Made by a program: the position numbers and the translations under genes
Part shown: one piece after another, positions 36,807 through 46,718 of the stretch
Position numbering within the stretch: position 1 is the stretch's first letter
Layout of the letters: the number at the start of each line of letters is the position of its first letter
The notes under the pieces: model-generated
Seen by the model: only the letters and a program-made list of their open reading frames with translations
Told to the model about the DNA's origin: nothing
Databases searched by the model: none
Source of the DNA: Mesoaciditoga lauensis cd-1655R = DSM 25116
GTDB taxonomy: Bacteria; Thermotogota; Thermotogae; Mesoaciditogales; Mesoaciditogaceae
Length of the DNA: 64,000 nucleotides
Assembly: GCF_000745455.1 (NCBI RefSeq)
Contig: NZ_JQJI01000001.1
Coordinates: 1-64,000 of the forward strand
Direction of reading: 5' to 3'

Positions 36807-39800
36807 TTACCCCACATTCGTTTCTGAAAATTCCGAAAGTTCCACAGGAATCACAGTAGAGGTGCCGTTAACCATTGTAATTCCATAGAGGGTATCGGCT
36901 TTTTCCATCACTATCTTGTTATGGGTCATCACTATGAAATTGGAATTTTTTGAATATTCCACAAGTAAATTGACGAAACGTTGTGTGCTGAAGTCATCCA
37001 AGGCGGCATCAACTTCATCTAAAATGTAAAAAGCGCTTGGATTTATCATCAACAACGAGAAGATCAAGGCAAGACCCACCAGAGACCGCTCTCCTCCCGA
37101 AAGCATGTAAAGCTTTTGTGTTCTCTTTCCTACCAACTTGACGTTTATTTCAACGGGCGAAGTCAGCACATCTTCTTCGTTTACGAAAGAGAGATACCCA
37201 CTTCCCTGAGAGAAGAGTATGGAAATCATCTTTCCAAAATTCTTATTTATCACTTCAAGCGTTTCTCTAAGAAGATTTCTTGCCTCTTCATCCGTTCTCT
37301 TGATGATATCCTCAAGGGAAAGCTTCGACTTTTCCAAATCCACTTTTTGCTCCAACAGTTCTTTATGCCTTGCTTCAACCTTTGAATATTCATCTATTGC
37401 GGAAAGATCGACGGGGCCTAAAAATTTCATCTTTCTTTCGTAGCTTTCGATTTCTTCAGCTATTTGGTTGAGTTCTTCTTCTTTTAACGGACGACTTTCT
37501 TCGGTGTCTCCTCCCGCTTTTAAAAACTCATCCAGTGCGTTTTGAACGGCATTTCCCAGTGAAACTTTTTCAAGCTCCAAAGCGTGGAGCTCTTCACGTG
37601 CCTTTTCTATATTTTCTTTCTTCTCATTGACTCTTCTCTCAAGTTGTTCCAATTTTTGAAGTGTCTGATCGCGATTTCCCTTTGAATCTTTAGACCTGCT
37701 GAATAGCTCTTCCATGTCTTTTCTAACTGAAGAAAGATCTTTTTCCACGTTGTTCAATCTTTCTTCCGACTGCTTCATATCTTTTGATATTTCCTCTATT
37801 TTGGAATTTATCTCGGCGATATCCGTTTCTATTTCATCAACGCGCTTGGATAACCTTGCTGCTTCTTTTCTGTAACCTTGCGCACGTTCGTTCAATGAGT
37901 TCATGTTCATCTTTATATCTATCATTTTCTCTTGAAGGCTCTCTATCTCCTGGCGCCTTTTCAAAGTATCAGTGGTGTCGCCTTTCAATTCACCTTCCAA
38001 GCTTGAAATTTCTGAATCTATTTCTTTTATCTGGATTTCTGAATCTTCAAGGATTTTTTCATCTTTTTCAATTCTTTTCAGATAATCCCGTTCGAATTTT
38101 TCAAGGTTTTCAACTTCCCGTTGCAACGATGCCAGTTGGGCTAAAATCGACTCCTTTGTGTTTCTCGAATTGTTAAGTGCTAAATTGTCTTGAAGCAGGG
38201 TTTTTTCTATATCGTTTTTCTCTTTAAACGCTATTTCCCTACTCACTTGAAGATCTGCAATCTTTGCATCAATTTCTTTCAATTCTTGTGAGATCGTCAA
38301 AATCCGGCCTTCTATCTCTTTCAACATACGCCTATAGGAAACGAAATCGGAACGTTCGATGCTTCCGCCAGTTATCGTCCCAGAAGAGGCGACCAACTGC
38401 CCATCTAAACTCACTATTCTGGAATGAACGGATCTTTTTCTCTTGAGATCCACAGCATCTTGAAGCGTTCTGACTATCAAATCATGAGAAAAGAGAAAAT
38501 TAACGAGTCCTTCGTAACCCACCACGGATTTTACGAGTTTGGCAGCGTACCCGATCATTCCAGGCGCGGAAATTATCGACGTGTTCATCACAGGCTCCCT
38601 TAAATCGATCATATCCATTGGGATGAACGTGGCCCTTCCCGATCTTGTCCTCTTTAAAAATTCAACGCATTTTTGAGCCACGTCGGAATTTTTCACAACG
38701 ATGTTTTGGGCTCGGCCACCTAACAAAATAGAAATGGCCACTTCTATGTCACGTGGTACATCCAAAAGGTTGGCCACAACGTCGATAACGCCATCTATTT
38801 TCGCGTTCATAACGGCTCTTACAGCTTTGGAATACCCTGCGTATTCCTCCACACTTCTTTTCAACACATCTCTTTTTGTACTCAACTCCATCTTTTCTGA
38901 ATTGAGTTTTTCGCGTTGTTCGCGCAATTTCGCCATGGAACTCTCTATTCTCTGTCTCTTTAATTCAATTTCCGATAATTTTTTGTTCTTGTTTTCGAGT
39001 TTGCTTGCGACGGTGTTTTCATGTTGAGATATCTCATCAAGTTTCTTCTGAAGCTCGGTGGCCTTTTCGTTTTTTTCGGCAAGCTGGGACCTCAAGACTT
39101 CCAAGCGTTGTTTTAAATCCTTTATATTTTCGCTGGCTTTGGATCTTGCAACTTCCAGGGAATTTCTTTGCTTCGTTAGTTTGGAAATCTCAGATTCCAT
39201 TTCAGTTCGTTTCTTTTCGCTACGGGATATCTCCTCGGTCTTTTCGTTGTAAATACTTTCTAGCGATTCAAGTTCCTTGTGCATCTTTTCGTATTCTTCG
39301 TCTAAGCTGGATATCAATCTTTTTAGCTCTTCCAGCCTTTCGTAGCTTCGATCTATTTCCGATCGCATGGAATCCTTTTTTGTTCCAAGTTCCACGAAGT
39401 TGGTCCTATCGTTAGAAAGTTTGGAAGAGTACAGTTCTTTAAGGTTTGCAAGCGTTTTTTCTCTCTGTCTGTACTTTTCAAGTTCGCTTTCAAACCTTTT
39501 TATCTCTTCTTCCACGCCAGATGAGAGTTCCTTCAATTCAGAAGTTTGGATTTCCAAATCGAAGAGCTCTTTTTGCGATTTTTCTATATCAGATGAAAGC
39601 TCCTTTGATTTTTCTTCCACTTCTTTCAATTTGTTGGAATTCAAGAAGTAAAAATGGCCGAAGTAAGCCCTTTTTCTTTTGTTAAGCTCGCTTTCGTACT
39701 CTTGATATTTTTTGGCTCTTTTGGATTTAAGATTGAGGGAACGCATGTTCCTTTCCACTTCGTTGATGATATCTTGAAGCCTTTGAAGGTTTTCTTCAAC

Positions 39801-40331
39801 TTCCATCAGCTTTGAAAGTGTCTCAGCCTTTCTTACCTTGTAAACGGCAACGTTGGCCGCTTCTTCAACCAGGGCTTTTATCTGTTCTGGAGAGGAATTG
39901 ACAAGGTTGGATATTTCTCCCTGACCAACAATGGAGTAGAGATCTCTTCCAGTTCCAGTACCCATAAAAAGGTTTGCTATGTCTTTTAACCTTACCGACG
40001 AACCGTTGAGAAAATAAGAGTTCTTTCCATCGGCGGTAAAGATTCTTTCAACGCTTATCTCTTTGTTATTTTCGTCTAAAAAAATCGCTTTTACCCAAGC
40101 GCGTTCGGCTTTTTTCACGTTTGGTGATCCCGCATAGAGGACATCCGAAGCGGTAGACATCCTTAATTTGCTGTTTGCCCTTTCTCCAAATATCCATCGT
40201 ACCGCATCAACAACGTTTGATTTACCGGAGCCGTTTGGTCCAACGATACATGTGATTCCTTTTGGTATTCTGAATTGAGCGTAAGTTCCAAAAGATTTGA
40301 ATCCTTCTATTTCCAATCTTACAAGTCGCAT
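36807..40331 (-). CDS. smc: Chromosome segregation ATPase SMC
   Basis: A 1174-residue condensin subunit. Walker A IVGPNGSGKSNVVDA near residue 35, two long coiled-coil arms, a hinge around residues 505-660 (DGVIDVVANLLDVP, ISAPGMIGYA), then signature LSGGERSLVGLALIFSLL and Walker B FYILDEVDAALDD. Full length. ATG at 40331 follows AAGGAGATGGCTGG and overlaps the radical SAM gene by 13 bases. Confidence 0.97.
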   Translation of the reverse strand: MRLVRLEIEGFKSFGTYAQFRIPKGITCIVGPNGSGKSNVVDAVRWIFGERANSKLRMSTASDVLYAGSPNVKKAERAWVKAIFLDENNKEISVERIFTADGKNSYFLNGSSVRLKDIANLFMGTGTGRDLYSIVGQGEISNLVNSSPEQIKALVEEAANVAVYKVRKAETLSKLMEVEENLQRLQDIINEVERNMRSLNLKSKRAKKYQEYESELNKRKRAYFGHFYFLNSNKLKEVEEKSKELSSDIEKSQKELFDLEIQTSELKELSSGVEEEIKRFESELEKYRQREKTLANLKELYSSKLSNDRTNFVELGTKKDSMRSEIDRSYERLEELKRLISSLDEEYEKMHKELESLESIYNEKTEEISRSEKKRTEMESEISKLTKQRNSLEVARSKASENIKDLKQRLEVLRSQLAEKNEKATELQKKLDEISQHENTVASKLENKNKKLSEIELKRQRIESSMAKLREQREKLNSEKMELSTKRDVLKRSVEEYAGYSKAVRAVMNAKIDGVIDVVANLLDVPRDIEVAISILLGGRAQNIVVKNSDVAQKCVEFLKRTRSGRATFIPMDMIDLREPVMNTSIISAPGMIGYAAKLVKSVVGYEGLVNFLFSHDLIVRTLQDAVDLKRKRSVHSRIVSLDGQLVASSGTITGGSIERSDFVSYRRMLKEIEGRILTISQELKEIDAKIADLQVSREIAFKEKNDIEKTLLQDNLALNNSRNTKESILAQLASLQREVENLEKFERDYLKRIEKDEKILEDSEIQIKEIDSEISSLEGELKGDTTDTLKRRQEIESLQEKMIDIKMNMNSLNERAQGYRKEAARLSKRVDEIETDIAEINSKIEEISKDMKQSEERLNNVEKDLSSVRKDMEELFSRSKDSKGNRDQTLQKLEQLERRVNEKKENIEKAREELHALELEKVSLGNAVQNALDEFLKAGGDTEESRPLKEEELNQIAEEIESYERKMKFLGPVDLSAIDEYSKVEARHKELLEQKVDLEKSKLSLEDIIKRTDEEARNLLRETLEVINKNFGKMISILFSQGSGYLSFVNEEDVLTSPVEINVKLVGKRTQKLYMLSGGERSLVGLALIFSLLMINPSAFYILDEVDAALDDFSTQRFVNLLVEYSKNSNFIVMTHNKIVMEKADTLYGITMVNGTSTVIPVELSEFSETNVG

Positions 40332-41302
40332 CCAGCCATCTCCTTGATTTTCAAAACGTATTCGCGTAACCATTCATCAAAAAACGTACGTCCGTTTTCC
40401 GACTCGACCCATATTCTATCATTTTCTTCAAATTCAACTCCCAAATCCTTGTTTCTCCCAACAATTTGAGATCTAAGCTTTTTGGGAGCATGAACTTTAT
40501 CAGCCGAAGTTGAGAGCAAAAATTTTCTGTATAAGCTTGCTCGTGACAATTCCCCAAAAGCAGGGTGATAAGGCCCTACCACAACGTTTGAAAGAGTTTG
40601 TGCATCTTGATACATTCCAAGCCTCTCAATAGTCACGTTGGCATTCAAAAAAATCGCTATCATATCGGACACCCAATCAAGAGCATCTTCTAACGATTGA
40701 GGGGTGTATTTCCCCTGGAGGTACAATTCTTCGAGTTCGGTTTTTTTCAACACCAACGTTGGGTGTATTCTGACTCCATCCACTTTCAATTTTGCCACTT
40801 CCAAAGCCGAAAACACAGATTTTGCTTTTGTATCATTGGGTAAACCGGTCATCAAATGGACAGAAACTTTTACGTTTGCCTTTTTCAAAGATTCAACTGC
40901 CTTTTTCACATCGTTAACGCTGTGAGCACGCTTTGAACTGTCTAACACTTCTTGACACATGGACTGAGCTCCCAGCTCAACGAACGTAACATGATGGTTC
41001 ACCAGAAAATCAACGTCTTCTATTTCATCAGGCCTTGTGGAGATCCTGATCTTCTTTATGCCAACTTCTAAGGCACATGATTCCGCTTCTTTTAAGAGGC
41101 CTTTCCAATCTTTTATGCCCGTAAAGGTGCCACCATACAGCGCAAGTTCAGAATCCTCGTTTCCATGATAAAATTCATAAGCTTTCCTTACCTCTTCGCA
41201 TATTGAAGTCGGGAAGGTTCGCATGGTTGCCATCCATTCGTTGCAAAAAACGCATCTATGTTTGCAACCAGCATTTGGAAAGAATATGGGAATTATTTTC
41301 AA
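40319..41302 (-). CDS. Radical SAM protein (Elp3/YhcC-like)
   Basis: A 327-residue radical SAM enzyme. The 4Fe-4S motif is CKHRCVFC near residue 14, with LALYGGTFTG, IRISTRPDEIEDV and ELGAQSMCQEVL as later SAM-barrel motifs. These are the Elp3-type pattern, but no acetyltransferase domain follows. Function unknown; such genes often lie between rnc and smc. TTG start at 41302 overlaps the rnc stop (TTGA). Confidence 0.88.
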   Translation of the reverse strand: MKIIPIFFPNAGCKHRCVFCNEWMATMRTFPTSICEEVRKAYEFYHGNEDSELALYGGTFTGIKDWKGLLKEAESCALEVGIKKIRISTRPDEIEDVDFLVNHHVTFVELGAQSMCQEVLDSSKRAHSVNDVKKAVESLKKANVKVSVHLMTGLPNDTKAKSVFSALEVAKLKVDGVRIHPTLVLKKTELEELYLQGKYTPQSLEDALDWVSDMIAIFLNANVTIERLGMYQDAQTLSNVVVGPYHPAFGELSRASLYRKFLLSTSADKVHAPKKLRSQIVGRNKDLGVEFEENDRIWVESENGRTFFDEWLREYVLKIKEMAGCDL

Positions 41303-41988
41303 ATCTTTCTCATCCTTTTCAATGCATTTTTCGCCGCCATCTGCTCTGCGGATTTTTTGGATTTTCCGCTTCCTTTGCCGTAAATTTCGCCGTTTACGGC
41401 TACGCTGAAAATGTAAACCTTCTTATGGGCAGGTCCTTTTTCTTCCACAAGTTCGTATTCTGGCAGAACACCGTATTCCTCTTGTGTGTACTCTTGAAGC
41501 ATGGTTTTATAATCGAAAAAAATCTTTTTTTGCGTGGCATCTTCTATTTTTTCTTCAAGAAGTTCTTTTACGATGACATAAGTTTTTTCAAATCCAAAGT
41601 TTAGAAAAGTGGCAGCCATCGTTGATTCAAAAACATCGGCAAATATCGACTCAAGGCTGTCTTCCGATGAACGCAAGCTTCTCCCTATGAAAACCAAATC
41701 GGATAAACCAATTTCTTTACTTATATCGGATAAAACTGGCTCACTTCCCACCACGGCTTTTACCTTTGCCATTTCTCCTTCTGCCATGTTCGGAAATTTT
41801 TCAAAAGTCTGGTGGGCTATCACGAACCCCACAATGGTATCACCCAAAAATTCAAGTCTTTCGTAAGAGGGTACACCATTTTCATTGGCGTAAGAACTAT
41901 GGGTTAACGCCCATACAAAGTAATGTGGAAATGGTGGAGCTTCATCTATGCCTAATACTTTCAAAAGTTTGTGAACGATTTCTTTCAT
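41299..41988 (-). CDS. rnc: Ribonuclease III
   Basis: A 229-residue dsRNA endonuclease. Signature ERLEFLGDTIVGF near residue 44 and DVFESTMAATFLNFG near residue 113 hold the catalytic acids. A C-terminal dsRNA-binding domain covers about residues 155-229 (ends KSKKSAEQMAAKNALKRM). ATG at 41988 overlaps the stop of the gene at 41985 (ATGA). Confidence 0.96.
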   Translation of the reverse strand: MKEIVHKLLKVLGIDEAPPFPHYFVWALTHSSYANENGVPSYERLEFLGDTIVGFVIAHQTFEKFPNMAEGEMAKVKAVVGSEPVLSDISKEIGLSDLVFIGRSLRSSEDSLESIFADVFESTMAATFLNFGFEKTYVIVKELLEEKIEDATQKKIFFDYKTMLQEYTQEEYGVLPEYELVEEKGPAHKKVYIFSVAVNGEIYGKGSGKSKKSAEQMAAKNALKRMRKI

Positions 41989-42710
41989 CTATTACTTTCT
42001 CCCTTGAAAAAATTCACAGCCCTTTCAACTTCGTTTGTTATCACCGCGTAAGCTCCAGACTTTCTTGCAAAGTCAAAATCCTCAACGGTATTTGAATCCC
42101 AAAACACTATCTTTATCCCGTTGGCTTTCGCAAAGGCTAAAAATTCGTCAAAACCTTCAACGCCGGCGGCGTACGTTGGAACGTTGTAGGAAAAAACTCC
42201 TATCTTCAAACTTAACTTCATGCTTTCATTCAAACTTTTGAGGTGCTCTTCACCAAAAAGCATGCCCAGTTTTATGTTCTTGTCCATCTCACGAATTTTC
42301 ACAAGGCTGGAATGGTTGAAGGACGAAATCCACACTCTTTCTGGATTGTTAGCGTTGATCAAGTCTAACACACCTTTTTCCAAGCCTTCATAATGGATCA
42401 CATTCGTCTTAAGTTCCACATCTATTATGGCAGAAGTTGGTAATATTTCAAAGACTTCTTGGAGTGTGGGAATCTTCTGACCCATCGATTCATATTCTCT
42501 CATTTCATTGAGTGTTTCATCTTTTATCCATGCGTGTTTTCCGTAAGTGCGGTACATGTCTTCGTCATGGCACACCACCATCTTTCCATCTTTGCTGAGA
42601 TGAACATCTAATTCCACACCGTCTGCTTTGTATTCCAGAGCCTTTTGGAAAGACAGCATCGTATTTTCCGGATAGGCGCCGGAATATCCCCTATGGCCTA
42701 ATATCACCAC
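41985..42710 (-). CDS. Glycerophosphodiester phosphodiesterase
   Basis: A 241-residue GDPD-family TIM-barrel enzyme. GHRGYSGAYPENTMLSF (catalytic His, metal Glu) at residues 5-21; ELDVHLSKDGKMVVCHDE (metal acids, second His) near residue 38. No signal peptide, so cytosolic, releasing glycerol 3-phosphate from deacylated lipids. GTG start at 42710 behind GGAGGTGT. Confidence 0.93.
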   Translation of the reverse strand: MVILGHRGYSGAYPENTMLSFQKALEYKADGVELDVHLSKDGKMVVCHDEDMYRTYGKHAWIKDETLNEMREYESMGQKIPTLQEVFEILPTSAIIDVELKTNVIHYEGLEKGVLDLINANNPERVWISSFNHSSLVKIREMDKNIKLGMLFGEEHLKSLNESMKLSLKIGVFSYNVPTYAAGVEGFDEFLAFAKANGIKIVFWDSNTVEDFDFARKSGAYAVITNEVERAVNFFKGESNR

Positions 42711-42711
42711 T

Positions 42712-43341
42712 TTACACCTCCAAAAGATTACCTTTGTAGGCCTTATTCAAAAAGGCCTCATATGTCCATGGACAACTTTCTTTGAAAAAGCTTGCCACCG
42801 CCAAAGCATATTGTTGTATCTCATATTGCGCGTGTTTATCGGCGCGCAAATTCAAAAAATTCATCAAACTCCTCACGTTGACTGTCCAATACCATTGAGT
42901 GTACAAACTCATCGGCAGGACCATTCTTGCAACTTCCCTTTTTACTCCAGACTGCAAAAGCTTATGATAGGTTTCAAATGCGGCGTGCATTTGAGAATTC
43001 ATAATTTCAGAATAACCGCTGGCTCTTTCATCAGAGGGAAGATAGAATTCCTCATCGAATTTTGTGTATCTTCCGGAACGTTCCATAAACGATCCTATTC
43101 TGTGCCTGAACCACTGACGCGCGACGAAAATCGGCGCTTTGATTTGAAAAGTAAAAACGATGTGCTCAAAAGGTGATTCATGGCCATTCATCATCAGAAG
43201 CTCTATCAGCCTTTTGTCTCCTTCAGGATCAGGTTTTGACATGTAGGAAATTCGCGCTATCTTCGCAACAGCCCTGTCTCCACCAAGTACATCTATCAAC
43301 TCCACGAATCCTTTGTCCAATACCTCAACTTTTTTCTTCAC
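42712..43341 (-). CDS. thyX: FAD-dependent thymidylate synthase
   Basis: A 209-residue ThyX, making dTMP with FAD and methylene-tetrahydrofolate. The ThyX motif [14 protein letters not shown] fits RHRx7[14 protein letters not shown] and [18 protein letters not shown] are substrate and flavin regions. GTG at 43341 follows GGGGGATGAAAA, inside the last codons of the upstream regulator (17-base overlap). Confidence 0.96.
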   Translation of the reverse strand: MKKKVEVLDKGFVELIDVLGGDRAVAKIARISYMSKPDPEGDKRLIELLMMNGHESPFEHIVFTFQIKAPIFVARQWFRHRIGSFMERSGRYTKFDEEFYLPSDERASGYSEIMNSQMHAAFETYHKLLQSGVKREVARMVLPMSLYTQWYWTVNVRSLMNFLNLRADKHAQYEIQQYALAVASFFKESCPWTYEAFLNKAYKGNLLEV

Positions 43342-44659
43342 TTTTCATCCCCCATTGGTTTAATTTCAAATGCAGCGTGCTCAGACCTATGCCAAGAACC
43401 TTTGCGGTTTTTGTCTTGTTACCACCGTACTTCTTTAGCGTACTTTTCACGATCATCTTCTCCGCCTCTTCAAGAGAAGAACCTATTGGAATTTTCACGT
43501 ATTCTTCCGTTTCATTCAGTTCTCCCCTTAACTGTATTGGCAGATCTTCCGGCCTGATTTCTTTTTCTTTAGAAAACACCAGTGCGGATCTAACTACATT
43601 TTGAAGTTCTCTTACATTTCCTGGAAAATCGTATCTTTTCAAAATATCCATGGCCTTTTGATTGAAAACTTTGAACTCGACGTTCAACTGTTTGGAAAAG
43701 AGCTTTGAAAAATGTTCGACGAGCATTGGAATATCTTCTTTTCTTTCTCTCAATGGTGGAACTTCTATCTTCACGACGTTTATTCTGTAATAAAGATCTT
43801 CACGGAATTCGCCATCTTTTACGGATTTCTCCAAATTTCTATTCGTAGCCGAAATTATACGCACGTTCACCTTTTTTGACTTTGTACCACCAAGCCTTTC
43901 AACTTCAGATGTCTCCAGCACTCTCAACAGTTTAACCTGAACCGACTTGGGTAGCTCTCCAATTTCGTCTAAGAACAATATTCCCGTATCGGCCAACTCA
44001 ACCTTCCCGGCTTTGGATTTCATGGCACCGGTAAAAGCACCTTTTTCATATCCAAAAAGTTCTGACTCGAAAAGTTCTTCGGGTATCGCACCGCAGTTCA
44101 CGGCTACAAATGGACCATTTGCCCTATCACTTAACTGCCATATAGAGCGTGCAACGACTTCTTTACCGGTTCCCGATTCCCCCTGAATTAGGACCGTCAC
44201 GTTTTTGGAAGCAACGGTGGTTATCATGTCGCGTAATTTCCTTATTACGGCGCTTTCACCGACTAAATTCATGGGGAGCCTTAAAGACATATTTTCACGC
44301 TTCAAGGCCCTGCTTTCAAGTGCTCTTTCAACTTCCGTGGTAAGGCTTGCCAATTCAAACGGTTTCGGAATGAAGTTAAACGCTCCTAACTGCACCGCTC
44401 TGACCGCTACATTTATGTCACCGTGAGCGCTTATCACTATAACTTCGCTTTTCTTTACCAACTCATCTATTATGTCCAGGCCATTCCCATCGGGAAGCAT
44501 TAAATCTAGAATGGTCAAATCGTAACAAAAACTTTCAAAGGCTTTTCTGGCGTCACTTATGCTTCTAACGCCTTTGACGTTATGACCTTCCATTTCCAAA
44601 GCTTTACAAATAAGACGGTTTAAACTTGCGTCATCTTCAACAACCAATATTTCAGCCAT
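43325..44659 (-). CDS. NtrC-family response regulator (sigma-54 activator)
   Basis: A 444-residue three-domain regulator. Receiver: [10 protein letters not shown] with the phospho-Asp in [16 protein letters not shown]+: Walker [16 protein letters not shown], the sigma-54 contact loop GAFTGA, Walker [13 protein letters not shown], and lid [13 protein letters not shown]. Fis-type HTH at the end ([19 protein letters not shown]). All catalytic motifs are intact, so the organism should own RpoN. Partner kinase is next upstream, overlapping by 8 bases. Confidence 0.95.
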   Translation of the reverse strand: MAEILVVEDDASLNRLICKALEMEGHNVKGVRSISDARKAFESFCYDLTILDLMLPDGNGLDIIDELVKKSEVIVISAHGDINVAVRAVQLGAFNFIPKPFELASLTTEVERALESRALKRENMSLRLPMNLVGESAVIRKLRDMITTVASKNVTVLIQGESGTGKEVVARSIWQLSDRANGPFVAVNCGAIPEELFESELFGYEKGAFTGAMKSKAGKVELADTGILFLDEIGELPKSVQVKLLRVLETSEVERLGGTKSKKVNVRIISATNRNLEKSVKDGEFREDLYYRINVVKIEVPPLRERKEDIPMLVEHFSKLFSKQLNVEFKVFNQKAMDILKRYDFPGNVRELQNVVRSALVFSKEKEIRPEDLPIQLRGELNETEEYVKIPIGSSLEEAEKMIVKSTLKKYGGNKTKTAKVLGIGLSTLHLKLNQWGMKSEEKS

Positions 44660-46013
44660 TTTTATCACCAACAAGCGGAATGTGAATTTTCACCGTAGTT
44701 CCTTCTCCCTTTTTGCTGATAACATCTACTTTCCCACCATGAGAAGTTACCACCCTTTTCACAATGCTCATTCCGAGACCAGTTCCGCCACTCTTCGAAG
44801 TAAAAAAGGGTTCAAATATGTAATCAAGTGCATCGGGAGAAATGCCTTTACCGTTATCTTTGAAAGAAACTGTAACCATTTTTGCTTTTTTCTTCACATC
44901 AATTCTTATTTCTCCATTCTCGTCACATGCATCCATGGCGTTTACCAACACGTTTAAGAATGCAGAATTCAAAGCGTTCACGTCTCCCAAGACTGGAATG
45001 TTCTTGTCGGGACACTCACAGAATATTTGAATTTTTCTATCTCTTGCTCTTATCTTCGCAAGTTTAACGGATTCCATGATAACGTCCACTATATTTAACG
45101 GTTTGAGTTCGTACTTGGGATTTGAGAACTCTAAAAAACCTTTTGCCCTTTCTTCAAGTCTTCTAACTTCTTTGTCCAACATATCAAGAGTTTCTGACAC
45201 TTCCGGATCGGATGCCGCCAGCTGTTTTTTCAAAAGCTGCACAGACAATTTCAAAGAGGCGATTGGATTTTTTATCTCGTGGGCAACGCTTGCAGTCATT
45301 TTTCCTAAAAGGGCAAGATTTTCTGCTCTACTTAAGGCGCTTTCAAGGTTTGAGACTTCAGTCACATCTTCAAATATGTAAAGAGCAGCGAATTTTCCCC
45401 TGACTTCCATTGGGACTTCCCGTATTATGAGCTTCTTGCCTGTTTTTTTAGAAGAAATAATTTTCTTTGTTTCACCGGATATTATTTCATAAAATCTAAA
45501 AAAGTCGTTTATGTTCTTACCCTTCCACTCATAACGGTGGGTTGAGAATATCTTTTCTGCGCCATGGTTGATCATCAGTATCTCTCCCCTATCCGTTGTC
45601 ATCACAATCCCCTCTTCAAGGGACTCCACTATGCTACGATACTCGTTGTAAGTTTCTAACAGGCCATCTCTTTCTCTTGTAAGTGTTTCCGCTAACTTAT
45701 CCACTTCTTTCAATATTTCTTCCAAATCTCCTCTCAGACCTGATCTGCGAGATGGTTTGAGTGTCAGGGAGGTTCTTTTCACTCTGCTTATTAACGTCAA
45801 GAGCGGCCTATCGATCAGGTAGTATACGAAAAAAATGGCGAAAAAATACACCGCCACGTCAAGTAATCCAGCAATTATCCAATAAATGATAAAGGGGAAA
45901 AACAGGAAATACATTATCACTTCTACTGCTACCACTGTGGAAAGCGTAAATAGCAAAGTTCCATTTCCAAGACGTGTATGACTTTCCGCCTTTGAAAAAG
46001 GCCACAATCTCAC
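44652..46013 (-). CDS. Membrane sensor histidine kinase
   Basis: A 453-residue kinase. Two membrane helices (about residues 20-42 and 47-66) with almost no outside loop, so it likely senses a membrane or cytosolic signal. Then a linker, a PAS domain (about 120-225), H-box SVAHEIKNPIASL near residue 245, N-box LVNAMDACDE, DNGKGI and GGTGLGMSI. Paired with the NtrC-type regulator. Target unknown. Confidence 0.93.
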   Translation of the reverse strand: MRLWPFSKAESHTRLGNGTLLFTLSTVVAVEVIMYFLFFPFIIYWIIAGLLDVAVYFFAIFFVYYLIDRPLLTLISRVKRTSLTLKPSRRSGLRGDLEEILKEVDKLAETLTRERDGLLETYNEYRSIVESLEEGIVMTTDRGEILMINHGAEKIFSTHRYEWKGKNINDFFRFYEIISGETKKIISSKKTGKKLIIREVPMEVRGKFAALYIFEDVTEVSNLESALSRAENLALLGKMTASVAHEIKNPIASLKLSVQLLKKQLAASDPEVSETLDMLDKEVRRLEERAKGFLEFSNPKYELKPLNIVDVIMESVKLAKIRARDRKIQIFCECPDKNIPVLGDVNALNSAFLNVLVNAMDACDENGEIRIDVKKKAKMVTVSFKDNGKGISPDALDYIFEPFFTSKSGGTGLGMSIVKRVVTSHGGKVDVISKKGEGTTVKIHIPLVGDKNG

Positions 46014-46016
46014 TTT

Positions 46017-46718
46017 TTACATCACCATACCACCGTCAACGTTTATAACCTGGCCGGTTATATAAGAAGCGGCATCTGAAATCAAGAAGGCGATCAACTC
46101 TGCAACCTCTTCTGACTTTCCATATCTTCCAAGAGGAATCAAGCTAAGATATTGCTTCTTGTGAGCTTCATCTAACTTTGCCGTCATATCCGTTGCTATA
46201 AATCCTGGTGCTATTGCGTTAACTCTTACGCCTTTTTTTGCGTACTCCTTTGCCACGCTTTTTGTGAAAGATATTATTCCACCTTTAGAAGCCGCATAAT
46301 TGGACTGCCCTACCGTTCCAACTAATCCAACTACCGATGCAACGTTGATGATGGTTCCTTTGCTTTTCATTAAATCCCTTATGATTGCCCTTGTCATCCG
46401 AAACGTTCCGGTTAAGTTTACGTTCAAAACGTTTTCCCATTCTTCATCCTTCATTCTCATGAGAAGATCGTCGGCTGTTATACCTGCGTTGTTCACAAGC
46501 GCTTTTATCGTACCAAATTGCCTTGCGTATTCAACGGTCTTATCCACTTCTTCTTGGACACTCACATCTGCTTTGAAAGCATGAGCTGAAGTTTCTTCCA
46601 GTTTCCCAATTGAATGTGCATAAGTGGCAACCACTTCATACCCCTTCTCCAGGAGCTTTCTTACGGTGGCAAAACCAATACCCTTACTTCCACCGGTAAC
46701 TATTACAACATCACTCAT
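46017..46718 (-). CDS. fabG: 3-oxoacyl-ACP reductase-type short-chain dehydrogenase
   Basis: A 233-residue SDR. NADPH loop VTGGSKGIGFATV, LVNNAGITAD, and the Ser-Tyr-Lys set in NVASVVGLVGTVGQSNYAAS, then KGG. C-terminal ITGQVINVDGGMVM is typical of FabG. No other fatty-acid genes are adjacent, so a different keto substrate is possible. Coupled to the gene upstream by ATGA. Confidence 0.88.
   Translation of the reverse strand: MSDVVIVTGGSKGIGFATVRKLLEKGYEVVATYAHSIGKLEETSAHAFKADVSVQEEVDKTVEYARQFGTIKALVNNAGITADDLLMRMKDEEWENVLNVNLTGTFRMTRAIIRDLMKSKGTIINVASVVGLVGTVGQSNYAASKGGIISFTKSVAKEYAKKGVRVNAIAPGFIATDMTAKLDEAHKKQYLSLIPLGRYGKSEEVAELIAFLISDAASYITGQVINVDGGMVM

Noticed and set aside
44652-46013. 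Sigma-54 promoter (TGGCAC-N5-TTGC) near the NtrC-type regulator or other gaps
   Set aside because: TGGCAC occurs only inside coding sequence without the matching TTGC element; no convincing site in the intergenic regions.
46017-46718. Fatty-acid synthesis operon around fabG
   Set aside because: No acpP, fabD, fabF or plsX is adjacent, so only the single reductase is claimed.
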